A DNA stretch of 62,596 nt from an uncultured Blautia sp. (GTDB taxonomy: Bacteria > Bacillota > Clostridia > Lachnospirales > Lachnospiraceae): positions 1 through 62,596 of the forward strand of contig CAKRPO010000009.1 in the NCBI GenBank assembly GCA_934378195.1, written 5' to 3'. The notes beneath the pieces were generated by a model. The model did not search any database, had not been told where the DNA came from, and worked only from the letters and a program-made list of their open reading frames with translations. This document shows positions 18,543-27,225 of this stretch, piece by piece (the first letter of the stretch is position 1; each line of letters opens with the position of its first letter). The position numbers and the translations under genes were made by a program.

Positions 18543-19754
18543 ATGGAGATAACAGTAAGATTTCCAAATCTGGGGTTTTTGTTTCAATATGAAGACAGAG
18601 CTTTCTCTGTTTTGGGATTTGAAGTAACGATTTATGGAATACTGATGGCAGTGAGTCTGCTTGTTGGAATGACAGTGATTCTTCTTTGTGCCAGACGGCA
18701 GAAAGCAAGTCCGAACCTCTGTCTGGGTGTTTCGATCGTGGCACTGCTCGGTGGTGTGATCGGAGGAAGACTTTTTTATATTTTGTTTTCCTGGAGTCAG
18801 TTCGGTGGCAAATCATGGAAGATCCTGTGTGATATCCGAAGTGGTGGTATGTCAATTTACGGAGCAATCCTTGGCGGAGTTCTGTTTGCAGCTCTTTTTT
18901 GCAGAATCTTAAAGACTTCGTTCTGGAAGATGGCAGATATTGTATGTATGGGACTGCTCAGCGGACAGATAATAGGTGTATGGGGAAACTTCTTCAACAG
19001 AGAAGCTTTCGGTGAGTACACAGACAGCCTGTTTGCGATGGGACTTCCTCTGGATTCTGTGCAGAGCGGAGCAGTGACGAAGCTCATGAAAGAGCATCTG
19101 GTAAATTTCAGAGATATGGATTACATTCAGGTACATCCATTGTTTTTCTATGAAAGCGTCTGGTGTCTGCTGCTTCTGGTGATTCTGCTTTTGTATACCT
19201 GGCGTAAGAAATTTGATGGCGAGATCTTTCTTCGATATCTTGCAGGATATGGGCTGGGCAAATGTGTGATCGAATGGCTTCGTACAGATAAACTGTATAT
19301 TCCGAAGACAAAGATACCGGTTTCCCTGCTTGTGTCAGCTGCACTTTTTCTGATCTGCGGCATTGTCGCAACAGTGCGCAGAATTCTTTCAAAGAAGAGG
19401 GAAAAGGTCAGCAGACGCAGGAGAGAGGAGCGTTATGCCACAGAAGAAAAGAAGGATGGCGGCAGACCTGGGGCACTGGACAGTTTCGAAGATGTGCAGG
19501 ATGAGTTCAAAGACATTCTGGAACAACTGGAACATGAAGATGGTGCAGCTGATGCGAAAGCTATGGCCGATACAGAAACTACAGAGTCAGATGAAGCCGA
19601 TACAGTGGAGGAAGAACTTTCAGAGTCTGCTGACGAGACAGCGGATTCGACACCTGCAGAGAGTGCTGAACCGGAAGATCAGGAGTCGGAAGGATCTGAT
19701 GCACCAGCTGAAACTGAGCCGGAAACTGGATCGGATGATCGTGAAGATGTATAA
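18543..19754 (+). CDS. lgt: Prolipoprotein diacylglyceryl transferase with acidic C-terminal tail
   Basis: Polytopic membrane enzyme that moves diacylglycerol to the lipobox cysteine of prolipoproteins. The core signature GGVIGGRLFY begins at residue 70 with the essential Arg at 76 or 77. Several transmembrane helices run to about residue 285. The protein is 403 residues, far longer than the usual 250-300: after a Lys/Arg-rich segment, residues about 300-403 are a Glu/Asp/Ser/Thr-rich disordered tail. The tail's role is unknown. Confidence 0.94.
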   Translation: MEITVRFPNLGFLFQYEDRAFSVLGFEVTIYGILMAVSLLVGMTVILLCARRQKASPNLCLGVSIVALLGGVIGGRLFYILFSWSQFGGKSWKILCDIRSGGMSIYGAILGGVLFAALFCRILKTSFWKMADIVCMGLLSGQIIGVWGNFFNREAFGEYTDSLFAMGLPLDSVQSGAVTKLMKEHLVNFRDMDYIQVHPLFFYESVWCLLLLVILLLYTWRKKFDGEIFLRYLAGYGLGKCVIEWLRTDKLYIPKTKIPVSLLVSAALFLICGIVATVRRILSKKREKVSRRRREERYATEEKKDGGRPGALDSFEDVQDEFKDILEQLEHEDGAADAKAMADTETTESDEADTVEEELSESADETADSTPAESAEPEDQESEGSDAPAETEPETGSDDREDV

Positions 19755-19760
19755 ATAAGG

Positions 19761-19836
19761 GCTTATCCATATGGAAACAGGTGGATGAGATGGTGAAGAA
19801 GGGGTTCTCCAGTGGGAGACCCTCTTTTGTTTTTTT
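19761..19836 (+). terminator. Terminator after lgt
   Basis: GGGTTCTCC pairs with GGGAGACCC (arms 19802-19810 and 19814-19822), followed by a T-rich tail with T7. A second weaker hairpin, CTTATCCA/TGGATGAG, precedes it. A 62-codon open frame crosses this site but lacks coding character. Confidence 0.85.
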
Positions 19837-19938
19837 GAACTTTGAAAATCAGAAAATCTTCTGTAACACTCTCGTAAAAAATAGCGATTTTCCGTATAAA
19901 ATGTACAAAATTGTTCATAAAAAAACTACGATTCCCAC

Positions 19939-19967
19939 TTGTATTTTCAAAGTAAATAGGTTAGAAT
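19939..19967 (+). promoter_or_regulatory. Promoter of the division/cell-wall cluster
   Basis: TTGTAT (19939-19944), a 17-bp spacer and TAGAAT (19962-19967). The gap 19755-20091 otherwise holds the lgt terminator and the MraZ boxes. Confidence 0.65.
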
Positions 19968-19976
19968 GACTTTATA

Positions 19977-20012
19977 AGTGGTAGAAAGTGGTGAATAGTG
20001 GTGGCAAATGGA
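19977..20012 (+). promoter_or_regulatory. Four MraZ boxes at 10-bp spacing
   Basis: AGTGGT starts at 19977, 19987 and 19997, and the variant AATGGA at 20007, exactly one per helical turn. MraZ represses its own operon by binding directly repeated GTGG-type boxes. These lie just downstream of the predicted transcription start, a repressor position. Confidence 0.85.
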
Positions 20013-20091
20013 GGGAATGTGGCATATTTATCCATTTCCGCCGGCAGATACGAAGGGGAGAATCGTATCTCACGAGAGTAGGTGAGTTTAG

Positions 20092-20523
20092 ATGTTCATG
20101 GGCGAATACAATCATACAATTGACGCGAAGGGGCGTCTGATCATCCCTTCCAAATTCAGAGAACTCCTGGGAGAGGAGTTTGTACTGACCAAGGGACTTG
20201 ATGGTTGTCTTTCTATTTACCCGATGGATGAATGGAATGCCTTTGAAGAGAAACTCAGAGCCTTACCACTTACAAACAAAAATGCCAGAACCTTCACACG
20301 TTTCTTTGTGGCAGGTGCGACGAACTGTGAACTGGACAAGCAGGGGAGAATTCTTGTACCGCAGACGTTACGGGAGTTCGCTGGCCTGGAGAAAGACGTT
20401 GTACTTACCGGAAATCTCAATCGAATTGAGGTTTGGAGCAAAGAGAAGTGGAGCGAGAATTGCGATTATGATGATATGGACAGTATTGCAGAGGGTATGC
20501 AGGACATGGGTATCATCATCTAA
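20092..20523 (+). CDS. mraZ: Transcriptional regulator MraZ
   Basis: Ring-forming DNA-binding repressor of the division/cell-wall cluster. At 143 residues it has two SpoVT/AbrB-like repeats, each with a DAKGR or DKQGR motif ([20 protein letters not shown] at the N-terminus and [12 protein letters not shown] in the middle). AGGTGA precedes the ATG. Its own operator boxes lie about 80-115 bp upstream, consistent with autorepression. Confidence 0.97.
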   Translation: MFMGEYNHTIDAKGRLIIPSKFRELLGEEFVLTKGLDGCLSIYPMDEWNAFEEKLRALPLTNKNARTFTRFFVAGATNCELDKQGRILVPQTLREFAGLEKDVVLTGNLNRIEVWSKEKWSENCDYDDMDSIAEGMQDMGIII

Positions 20524-20559
20524 GCGTTACGCCGGAAAGAAATCCAACAGGAGACGGAT

Positions 20560-21504
20560 ATGGAATTTAAGCACAAATCTGTATTACTGGACGAGACCAT
20601 CGATGGTTTAAGGGTAAGACCAGATGGTATTTACGTGGATGGAACTCTGGGAGGAGCAGGGCACGCACAGGAAGTGTGCCGCAGACTTTCTGCCAAGGGG
20701 AGATTTATTGGCATAGATCAGGACCAAGATGCAATAGTTGCTGCGAGTGAGCGGCTGTCTGCTTTCGGCGACAGAGTTCAGATTATTCGCAGCAATTATT
20801 GTTACATGGCAAATGAGCTGAAGAACCTGGGAATTCAGAAAGTTGATGGAATTGTTCTGGACCTGGGAGTTTCGTCTTATCAGTTAGACAATGAAGAGCG
20901 TGGATTTACCTATCGGGTCGATGCACCGCTTGATATGAGAATGGATCAGAGACAGAGCCGCACAGCAGCGGATATTGTCAATGGTTATGATGAAAAAGAA
21001 CTTTACCGTATCATCCGTGATTACGGGGAAGATAAATTCGCAAAAAATATTGCAAAGCATATAGTGGCTGCCAGAGCACAGGCACCTATTCAGACGACCG
21101 GAGAACTGACGGAGATCATTCGTCAGTCGATTCCAATGAAGATTCAGGTCACCGGCGGACATCCTGCAAAGAGAACTTTCCAGGCAATCCGTATTGAACT
21201 GAACCGCGAACTGGATGTTCTTCGAGAGTCGCTGGATGGCATGATCGATCTTTTGGACGATGGTGGAAGGATCTGTATCATTACATTTCATTCCCTCGAA
21301 GACAGGATTGTGAAGACAATTTTCCGGAAGAACGAAAATCCATGTACCTGCCCGCCTGATTTTCCGGTATGTGTATGTGGAAAGAAATCCAAGGGAAAAG
21401 TGATCACCAGGAAACCGATTCTGCCGAGTGAGACAGAGATGGAAGAAAATCCAAGATCAAAGAGTGCAAAGCTCAGGATTTTTGAAAGAAGATATGAAAA
21501 GTAA
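20560..21504 (+). CDS. rsmH: 16S rRNA (cytosine-1402 N4) methyltransferase RsmH
   Basis: SAM-dependent methyltransferase acting on C1402 of 16S rRNA. It shows DGTLGGAGH near residue 28, the MraW signature [18 protein letters not shown], and [12 protein letters not shown] near the C-terminus. Length 314 is usual. CAGGAGACGG precedes the ATG. It is second in the cluster after mraZ, as in most bacteria. Confidence 0.97.
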   Translation: MEFKHKSVLLDETIDGLRVRPDGIYVDGTLGGAGHAQEVCRRLSAKGRFIGIDQDQDAIVAASERLSAFGDRVQIIRSNYCYMANELKNLGIQKVDGIVLDLGVSSYQLDNEERGFTYRVDAPLDMRMDQRQSRTAADIVNGYDEKELYRIIRDYGEDKFAKNIAKHIVAARAQAPIQTTGELTEIIRQSIPMKIQVTGGHPAKRTFQAIRIELNRELDVLRESLDGMIDLLDDGGRICIITFHSLEDRIVKTIFRKNENPCTCPPDFPVCVCGKKSKGKVITRKPILPSETEMEENPRSKSAKLRIFERRYEK

Positions 21505-21527
21505 TGATAGAAAGTTGTGAGATGTAA

Positions 21528-22088
21528 ATGGAGAGGACGAACAGAGCAGTCACATCCAGAAAAACAAGATCAAATGTGCGAAACGCCCGTGGAACGTACC
21601 TGGATGGCAATGCGGTACGTAAGACGCAGGAAATCCCTGCAAAGCCGTATCAGGCACCAGGCGCACAGACTGCACGGCGTGTTCGTGAGGTGGAAAAGCC
21701 TGTTGCCAGACAGCCAAGACAGCTCAGCCGGGAAGCACAGAGAAACCGCGAAAAAGCCAAGAGCATGGGGCGAGGATTTGTTGTATTCCTTGCAGTAGTA
21801 AGCGTGGCCGTACTTTTTTGCTGTGTAAATTATCTGCAGCTGAAATCGGAGCTGACGGGAAAAATGAAAACAGTTGCTTCTCTGGAAACAGAACTGTCGC
21901 AGATCAAAGAGGACAACAATGCATATGAGAGTCAGGTGACTTCGGACGTGGATCTCAACACCATTAAGAAGCTTGCCATTGGACGTCTGGGGATGAATTA
22001 TCCGACAGATGAGCAGAAGAAGACCTATACTATGCCGAGTAACAGTTATGTAAGACAGTATCAGGATGTTCCTGAAACCAAGAGGTGA
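21528..22088 (+). CDS. ftsL: FtsL-like divisome protein
   Basis: Bitopic membrane protein between rsmH and ftsI, the standard position of ftsL. A basic cytoplasmic region of about 80 residues is followed by a transmembrane helix at about 83-103, then a coiled coil (residues about 105-140) and a short extracytoplasmic tail. Length 186 is longer than typical FtsL because of the cytoplasmic part. FtsL normally pairs with DivIC/FtsB and DivIB to activate septal synthesis. Identification rests on context and architecture. Confidence 0.8.
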   Translation: MERTNRAVTSRKTRSNVRNARGTYLDGNAVRKTQEIPAKPYQAPGAQTARRVREVEKPVARQPRQLSREAQRNREKAKSMGRGFVVFLAVVSVAVLFCCVNYLQLKSELTGKMKTVASLETELSQIKEDNNAYESQVTSDVDLNTIKKLAIGRLGMNYPTDEQKKTYTMPSNSYVRQYQDVPETKR

Positions 22089-22095
22089 TAGATTA

Positions 22096-24339
22096 TTGAG
22101 CAGTACAACTAAGAGGAATCGAAGGAAACCTCAGAGAAAAATTAATCACAAAATGAGAGGAAAGCTAGTAGGACTTTTTGCTGTAGTGCTGCTAGCTTTA
22201 GTTGCTTTACTGGGGAGAATTACCTATATTAATGCAACCAGTGGCAAGAAATACAAGAAACAGGTGCTGACGCAGGCGCAGCAGAAGTACGAGAGCAATA
22301 CACTTCCTGCGAAGCGTGGTGACATTTATGATCGCAATGGAAACATTCTTGCGACCAGTCAGAAAGTATATTCTGTGATCCTTGACTGTAAGGCAGTCAA
22401 TGCAGATGAGAAATATGTGGAACCGACAGTCAAAGCACTGACGGATGTGCTTGGCCTTGACGAGGATAAGATTCGTTCTGTCCTTTCGGCAGATGCTACG
22501 AAGAAGAGTCAGTATCAGGTCCTGAAGAAGCAGCTTTCCATGGATGAAAAGAAAGCGTTTGAGGATTATGAATCTCCGGGAGAAGACAGTGAATTATCGG
22601 ATGCACAGAAAGCAGAGCGTGCGAATGTAAAGGGCGTCTGGTTTGAAGAAGATTATCTGAGAAGCTACCCGTTTAATGAGCTCGCAAACGATACGATCGG
22701 ATTTACCCTTTCCAGGGACACCGCGGATGTAGGGCTGGAGAGCTATTACAACAGTACCCTGATGGGAACCGATGGCCGCCAGTACGGATATATCAATGAC
22801 AATGCAGATGTAGAACAGACGATCATTGACCCGAAAGACGGACAGAGCATCGTGACAACCCTGGATGTGGGAGTACAGCAGATCGTTGAGAAATATGTCA
22901 ATGGTTTTAAAGAAGCCATGGGAGCTAAGAATATCGGTGTGATCGCGATGAAGCCTTCTACCGGTGAGATTATTGCGATGGATGGCGGCGACCGATATGA
23001 TCTGAATGATCCGCGTGATCTTTCGAGTATTTATTCTGAGGATCAGATTGCAGCGATGAATGATGAGGATACGGTGACAGCTCTGAATGCCATGTGGAGC
23101 AATTTCTGTGTGACAGAGACGTATGAGCCGGGATCTGTTGTGAAGCCGATCGTTATGGCAGGCGCACTCGAAAAAGGTAAGATTTCAGATACCGATACAT
23201 TTGTATGTGATGGTGGACAGACCTTTGGTGCGAACGGTGATACATACATCAAATGTGCGGTCTGGCCGGATGCACACGGAACAGAGGCACTGCGGGATGT
23301 TATTGCAAATTCCTGCAATGATGCGATGATGCAGATCGCAGCCAAGATGGGAACGGAACAGTTCCTCAAGGCACAGACACTGTTTAACTTCGGAAGCCGT
23401 ACCGGAATCGATCTTCCAAACGAAGGCTCCGGTGTGATCCATACCGCAGATACGATGGGTGAGACAGAGCTTGCGTGTTCAGCGTTCGGACAGGGATTTA
23501 CCTGTACCATGATCCAGGAGATCAACGCCATGTGTTCTGTTATCAACGGTGGCTCCTATTACCAGCCACATCTTGTCAGTGAGATCAGAGACAGCAGTGG
23601 TTCCACGGTCAGGAAATTTGATCCGATCCTTATGAAACAGACTGTTTCTTCTGAGATATCAGCTAATATCCGTTCCTACATGCAGGCCAGTGTGCAGGAA
23701 GGTACCAGTGGTACTTCAAAGGTGCAGGGATACAGCTCTGGTGGTAAGACCGGTACTGCCGAAAAGCTTCCGCGAGGCAACGGCAAATACCTGGTTTCTT
23801 TTATCACTTTTGCACCGGTGGATGATCCGCAGATCCTTCTCTACGTGGTTGTTGATGAGCCGAAGGCAGATGAGCAGGCGGACAGTAAATATCCACAGTA
23901 TATCGCACAGGGAATCCTTTCTGAGCTGCTTCCGTACCTGAATGTAACTCCGGATGAATCAGAAGATGGAAGTGTTCCGGAAACAGAACTCTGGGAAGGG
24001 TTTAAGGGACATCTGGTAGATGTATCCGGAAGCAGTGTAGATGAACAGGGCAATCTGGTCGATGGAAGTGGTAACCGTGTGGATCTTGAGGGTAACCGCA
24101 TTGATGAAAACGGTTATCTTCTGAATGACAATGGAGAACATAAACTGGATGACAATGGACAGTATATCCTGTCCGATCATCTGATCACCACATCAGATTC
24201 GTCAACGGGCAGTACACTGAAAGAAGCAATCTCGGATACGAATGTTCCGGCACCTCCGGAGGAGGATGAATCGGATACTACCGAAAATAACGATATGGAA
24301 AGCGAAGGCATCACAAATGAAGAGGCCGGGCTGGACTGA
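22096..24339 (+). CDS. ftsI: Division PBP (FtsI/PBP2B class B transpeptidase)
   Basis: Septal peptidoglycan transpeptidase. One N-terminal transmembrane helix (about 22-42), a dimerisation domain, then the catalytic domain with SVVK (Ser347), SCN (406-408) and KTGT (551-554). The TTG at 22096 is chosen because AGAGGTGA lies eight bases upstream; an in-frame ATG at 22066 lies inside ftsL. No PASTA domain is evident. Instead residues about 641-694 form 7-residue repeats of the type V-D-x-x-G-N-x, followed by an acidic tail (see findings). Confidence 0.93.
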   Translation: MSSTTKRNRRKPQRKINHKMRGKLVGLFAVVLLALVALLGRITYINATSGKKYKKQVLTQAQQKYESNTLPAKRGDIYDRNGNILATSQKVYSVILDCKAVNADEKYVEPTVKALTDVLGLDEDKIRSVLSADATKKSQYQVLKKQLSMDEKKAFEDYESPGEDSELSDAQKAERANVKGVWFEEDYLRSYPFNELANDTIGFTLSRDTADVGLESYYNSTLMGTDGRQYGYINDNADVEQTIIDPKDGQSIVTTLDVGVQQIVEKYVNGFKEAMGAKNIGVIAMKPSTGEIIAMDGGDRYDLNDPRDLSSIYSEDQIAAMNDEDTVTALNAMWSNFCVTETYEPGSVVKPIVMAGALEKGKISDTDTFVCDGGQTFGANGDTYIKCAVWPDAHGTEALRDVIANSCNDAMMQIAAKMGTEQFLKAQTLFNFGSRTGIDLPNEGSGVIHTADTMGETELACSAFGQGFTCTMIQEINAMCSVINGGSYYQPHLVSEIRDSSGSTVRKFDPILMKQTVSSEISANIRSYMQASVQEGTSGTSKVQGYSSGGKTGTAEKLPRGNGKYLVSFITFAPVDDPQILLYVVVDEPKADEQADSKYPQYIAQGILSELLPYLNVTPDESEDGSVPETELWEGFKGHLVDVSGSSVDEQGNLVDGSGNRVDLEGNRIDENGYLLNDNGEHKLDDNGQYILSDHLITTSDSSTGSTLKEAISDTNVPAPPEEDESDTTENNDMESEGITNEEAGLD
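24016..24177 (+). repeat. 21-bp coding repeats in the ftsI tail
   Basis: Seven or so consecutive heptapeptides: VDVSGSS, VDEQGNL, VDGSGNR, VDLEGNR, IDENGYL, LNDNGEH, then a variant. The DNA has diverged more than the peptide pattern, which suggests selection on the protein. Confidence 0.75.
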
Positions 24340-24357
24340 TATCGGGTTGTAAACATC

Positions 24358-24410
24358 TCCCTCGGAGAACAGTCATATATTATTAAGACTGTTTCCCGGG
24401 GGATTTTTTT
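24358..24410 (+). terminator. Terminator-like hairpin that sequesters the next ribosome site
   Basis: Left arm 24358-24374 and right arm 24387-24403 pair over about 15 of 17 positions, followed by seven T and then directly the GTG start of the next gene. The right arm ends in GGGGGA (24398-24403), seven bases before the GTG, so the same structure can end transcription and hide the Shine-Dalgarno. Confidence 0.75.
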
Positions 24411-26162
24411 GTGGAAAAAAAGAATTATACGTTTCACAAAAGAAAAGTCTGGATCGTCTTTCTGCTGTGCATGATGATGACAGGAGGACTGATCGGCAGA
24501 CTGGTCTGGCTGATGGGATTTCGCTCCGATTATTATTATGAAAAAGCAGAAGACCTTCATGAAAGGGAGAGGGATATCAAGGCTGCAAGAGGCGAGATCG
24601 TGGATGCAACGGGCAAAGTACTGGCGGCAAATAAAACGGTCTGCACAATCTCGGTTATACACAGTCAGATCAGAGAACCAGAAAAAGTGATCACACTTCT
24701 GGTGGATAAACTGGGGATGACTGAGGAAACGATACGTAAAAGGGTGGAAAAAGTTTCTTCTATAGAAAGAATCCGGACGAATGTAGAGAAAGAAACGGGG
24801 GATGAGATCCGAAATGCAGGACTTGCCGGGATAAAAGTGGATGAAGATTACAGACGTTATTATCCGATGGGCTCCCTGGCATCCAAGGTACTTGGATTTA
24901 CCGGTGGGGACAATCAGGGAATCATAGGTCTTGAAGTGGAATACGATGAGATCCTGAAAGGTGAAGCAGGAAAGATTCTGACGACAACGGATGCACGTGG
25001 AATCGAACTGGATGGAATCGGAGAAAACAGGCAGGAACCGCAGCAGGGATACAGCCTTCGGATCAGCTTGGATGCGGATATCCAGAAATATGTGCAGCAG
25101 GCGGCACAGAAGGTCATGGAAGAAAAACAGGCAGAGAGGGTTTCGATACTGCTTATGAATCCGCAGAATGGAGAAATTTATGCCTGTGTCAATGTACCGG
25201 AATTTGATCTGAATGAACCGTTTACGCTGAATACAGGAGTGGATACAGTGGGGATGAATGAGGGAAAGAAGCAGGATCTGCTGAACCAGATGTGGAGAAA
25301 TCCCTGTCTGAATGATACTTATGAACCGGGTTCGACGTTTAAGATCATCACGATGGCAGCAGGACTTGCCGAAAATGTGGTCTCCCTGAATGATTCTTTT
25401 TACTGCCCCGGATACAAACTGGTGGAAGACCGGCGGATTCACTGTGCGAACCGGAGAGGACACGGAGCACAAAATTTTGTAAAGGGAGCGGAAAATTCCT
25501 GTAACCCTGTTTTTATAGAAGTCGGACTGCGGCTTGGCGTGGAAAATTACTATCGGTATTTTCGACAGTTTGGCCTGATGGAAAAAACCGGGATTGATCT
25601 GCCGGGAGAAGCGGGAACGATCATGCATCAGAAAAAAAATATGGGGGAAGTGGAACTGGCAACGGTTTCCTTTGGGCAGTCTTTTCAGATCACACCGATC
25701 CGGCTGGCGGCGACAGTCAGCGCACTGATCAATGGCGGAAAGCAGATCACACCGCATTTTGGAGTGGCAGTAGAGTCGCCGGATGGAGAAGTGGTAAAAG
25801 AACTGGAATATACTTCCGGCAGAGAAGTGCTTCCATCAGAAATCTCGGACACCGTCCGTTATATCCTGGAGCAGGTGGTGGCAGAAGGTTCCGGTCGGAA
25901 TGCTGCGGTAGAAGGGTACCGCATTGGAGGAAAGACAGCGACTTCCCAGACACTGCCACGAAGTGCCAACCGGTATATTTCTTCTTTTCTGGGATTTGCA
26001 CCGGCAGATGAGCCGAAAGTCCTTGCTCTGTGTATCATCCATGATCCACAGGGAATCTATTATGGTGGAACGATCGCAGCACCGGTCGTACGCAGCATCT
26101 TTGAAAATGTCCTGCCATATCTTGGAATCGAAAAAAGCGAAAGCAGTGTAACAGAAGAGTAA
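24411..26162 (+). CDS. spoVD: SpoVD-like class B penicillin-binding protein
   Basis: Second class B transpeptidase, in the slot held by spoVD in Bacillus. It has an N-terminal transmembrane helix (about 12-32), a dimerisation domain, and a catalytic domain with STFK (Ser308), SCN (363-365) and KTAT (508-511). At 583 residues it is shorter than B. subtilis SpoVD and lacks a C-terminal PASTA domain. The GTG start is set by GGGGGA seven bases upstream. A spore-cortex role is inferred from position only; a second vegetative PBP is equally possible. Confidence 0.88.
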   Translation: MEKKNYTFHKRKVWIVFLLCMMMTGGLIGRLVWLMGFRSDYYYEKAEDLHERERDIKAARGEIVDATGKVLAANKTVCTISVIHSQIREPEKVITLLVDKLGMTEETIRKRVEKVSSIERIRTNVEKETGDEIRNAGLAGIKVDEDYRRYYPMGSLASKVLGFTGGDNQGIIGLEVEYDEILKGEAGKILTTTDARGIELDGIGENRQEPQQGYSLRISLDADIQKYVQQAAQKVMEEKQAERVSILLMNPQNGEIYACVNVPEFDLNEPFTLNTGVDTVGMNEGKKQDLLNQMWRNPCLNDTYEPGSTFKIITMAAGLAENVVSLNDSFYCPGYKLVEDRRIHCANRRGHGAQNFVKGAENSCNPVFIEVGLRLGVENYYRYFRQFGLMEKTGIDLPGEAGTIMHQKKNMGEVELATVSFGQSFQITPIRLAATVSALINGGKQITPHFGVAVESPDGEVVKELEYTSGREVLPSEISDTVRYILEQVVAEGSGRNAAVEGYRIGGKTATSQTLPRSANRYISSFLGFAPADEPKVLALCIIHDPQGIYYGGTIAAPVVRSIFENVLPYLGIEKSESSVTEE

Positions 26163-26176
26163 CTGTATGCAGGTGG

Positions 26177-26205
26177 TTGATAAATTGGACAAAAAGCTTT
26201 ATAAT
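26177..26205 (+). promoter_or_regulatory. Internal promoter before mraY
   Basis: TTGATA (26177-26182), exactly 17 bp, then TATAAT (26200-26205). It gives mraY-murD expression independent of the mraZ promoter. Confidence 0.75.
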
Positions 26206-26246
26206 CAAACATAATAAAAAACGAAAGAATGATAAGAGGTGTGAGG

Positions 26247-27203
26247 ATGAATATTCAAGTTGTATTCCCGGTACTGATCTCTTTTGCGATCAGCGTGATC
26301 CTGGGACCAGTCATCATCCCGTTTCTGAGAAAACTCAAGATGGGACAGACAGAACGAGTAGAAGGTGTGCAGTCACATCTGAAGAAAGCGGGAACTCCGA
26401 CAATGGGTGGTGTGATCTTTCTGATCGCTGCAGTGATTACTTCTCTGTTCTATGTCAAAGACTATCCGGCAATTATTCCGGTACTGTTTCTGACACTCGG
26501 ATTTGGAATCATCGGTTTTCTGGATGATTATCTGAAGGTTGTACTGAAACGCTCTGACGGACTTCTGGCATGGCAGAAATTTGGCCTGCAGGTCGTTGTG
26601 ACCGGTATTTTTGTTTTCTATATCCTGAATTATACGGACATTGATCTTGCCATGCGTATTCCGTTCTGGCCGGATCATTATCTGAATCTTGGATGGCTTG
26701 CGATTCCGGTGCTGTTTTTTGCAGTGATCGGTACCGTAAACGGCGTAAACTTTACTGACGGTCTGGACGGCCTGGCTTCCAGCGTGACACTGATCGTGGC
26801 AGTTTTCTTTACCGTGGTTTCTATCGGAACAAAGAGTGGGATTGAGCCTGTGACAGGTGCTGTTGTAGGTGGACTGATGGGATTCCTTCTGTTTAATGTC
26901 TACCCTGCCAAGGTTTTTATGGGCGATACCGGTTCTCTGGCACTGGGCGGATTTGTGGCAGGTGCTGCATATATGATGCAGATGCCGTTATTTATTCTGC
27001 TGATCGGCCTGATCTATCTGGTGGAAGTACTTTCTGTCATGATCCAGGTAACATATTTTAAGGCAACACATGGCAAACGTATCTTTAAGATGGCACCGAT
27101 CCATCATCATTTTGAATTATGTGGATGGTCCGAGACAAGAGTTGTTGCAGTATTTTCTGTGATCACTGCTGTTATGTGCCTGATCGCGCTTCTGGCATTA
27201 TAA
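26247..27203 (+). CDS. mraY: Phospho-MurNAc-pentapeptide transferase MraY
   Basis: Ten-helix membrane enzyme that makes lipid I from UDP-MurNAc-pentapeptide and undecaprenyl phosphate. Visible signatures are TPTMGG, LDDYLK (catalytic Asp pair), NFTDGLDGLA, GDTGSLALGG and the loop HHHFE. The ATG at 26247 (318 residues) follows AGAGGTG; an in-frame ATG at 26229 is less well placed. Confidence 0.97.
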   Translation: MNIQVVFPVLISFAISVILGPVIIPFLRKLKMGQTERVEGVQSHLKKAGTPTMGGVIFLIAAVITSLFYVKDYPAIIPVLFLTLGFGIIGFLDDYLKVVLKRSDGLLAWQKFGLQVVVTGIFVFYILNYTDIDLAMRIPFWPDHYLNLGWLAIPVLFFAVIGTVNGVNFTDGLDGLASSVTLIVAVFFTVVSIGTKSGIEPVTGAVVGGLMGFLLFNVYPAKVFMGDTGSLALGGFVAGAAYMMQMPLFILLIGLIYLVEVLSVMIQVTYFKATHGKRIFKMAPIHHHFELCGWSETRVVAVFSVITAVMCLIALLAL

Positions 27204-27225
27204 GCGTATTAAGGAGGAAAATAAA

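Noticed and set aside
19781..19969. 62-codon frame after lgt
   Set aside because: It crosses the lgt terminator and the start of the mraZ promoter region; no ribosome site.
24177..25757. 526-codon open frame on the minus strand
   Set aside because: It lies entirely opposite ftsI and the SpoVD-like PBP, whose motifs are intact. Its translation is His/Cys/Phe-rich and low in Gly, typical of an antisense shadow.
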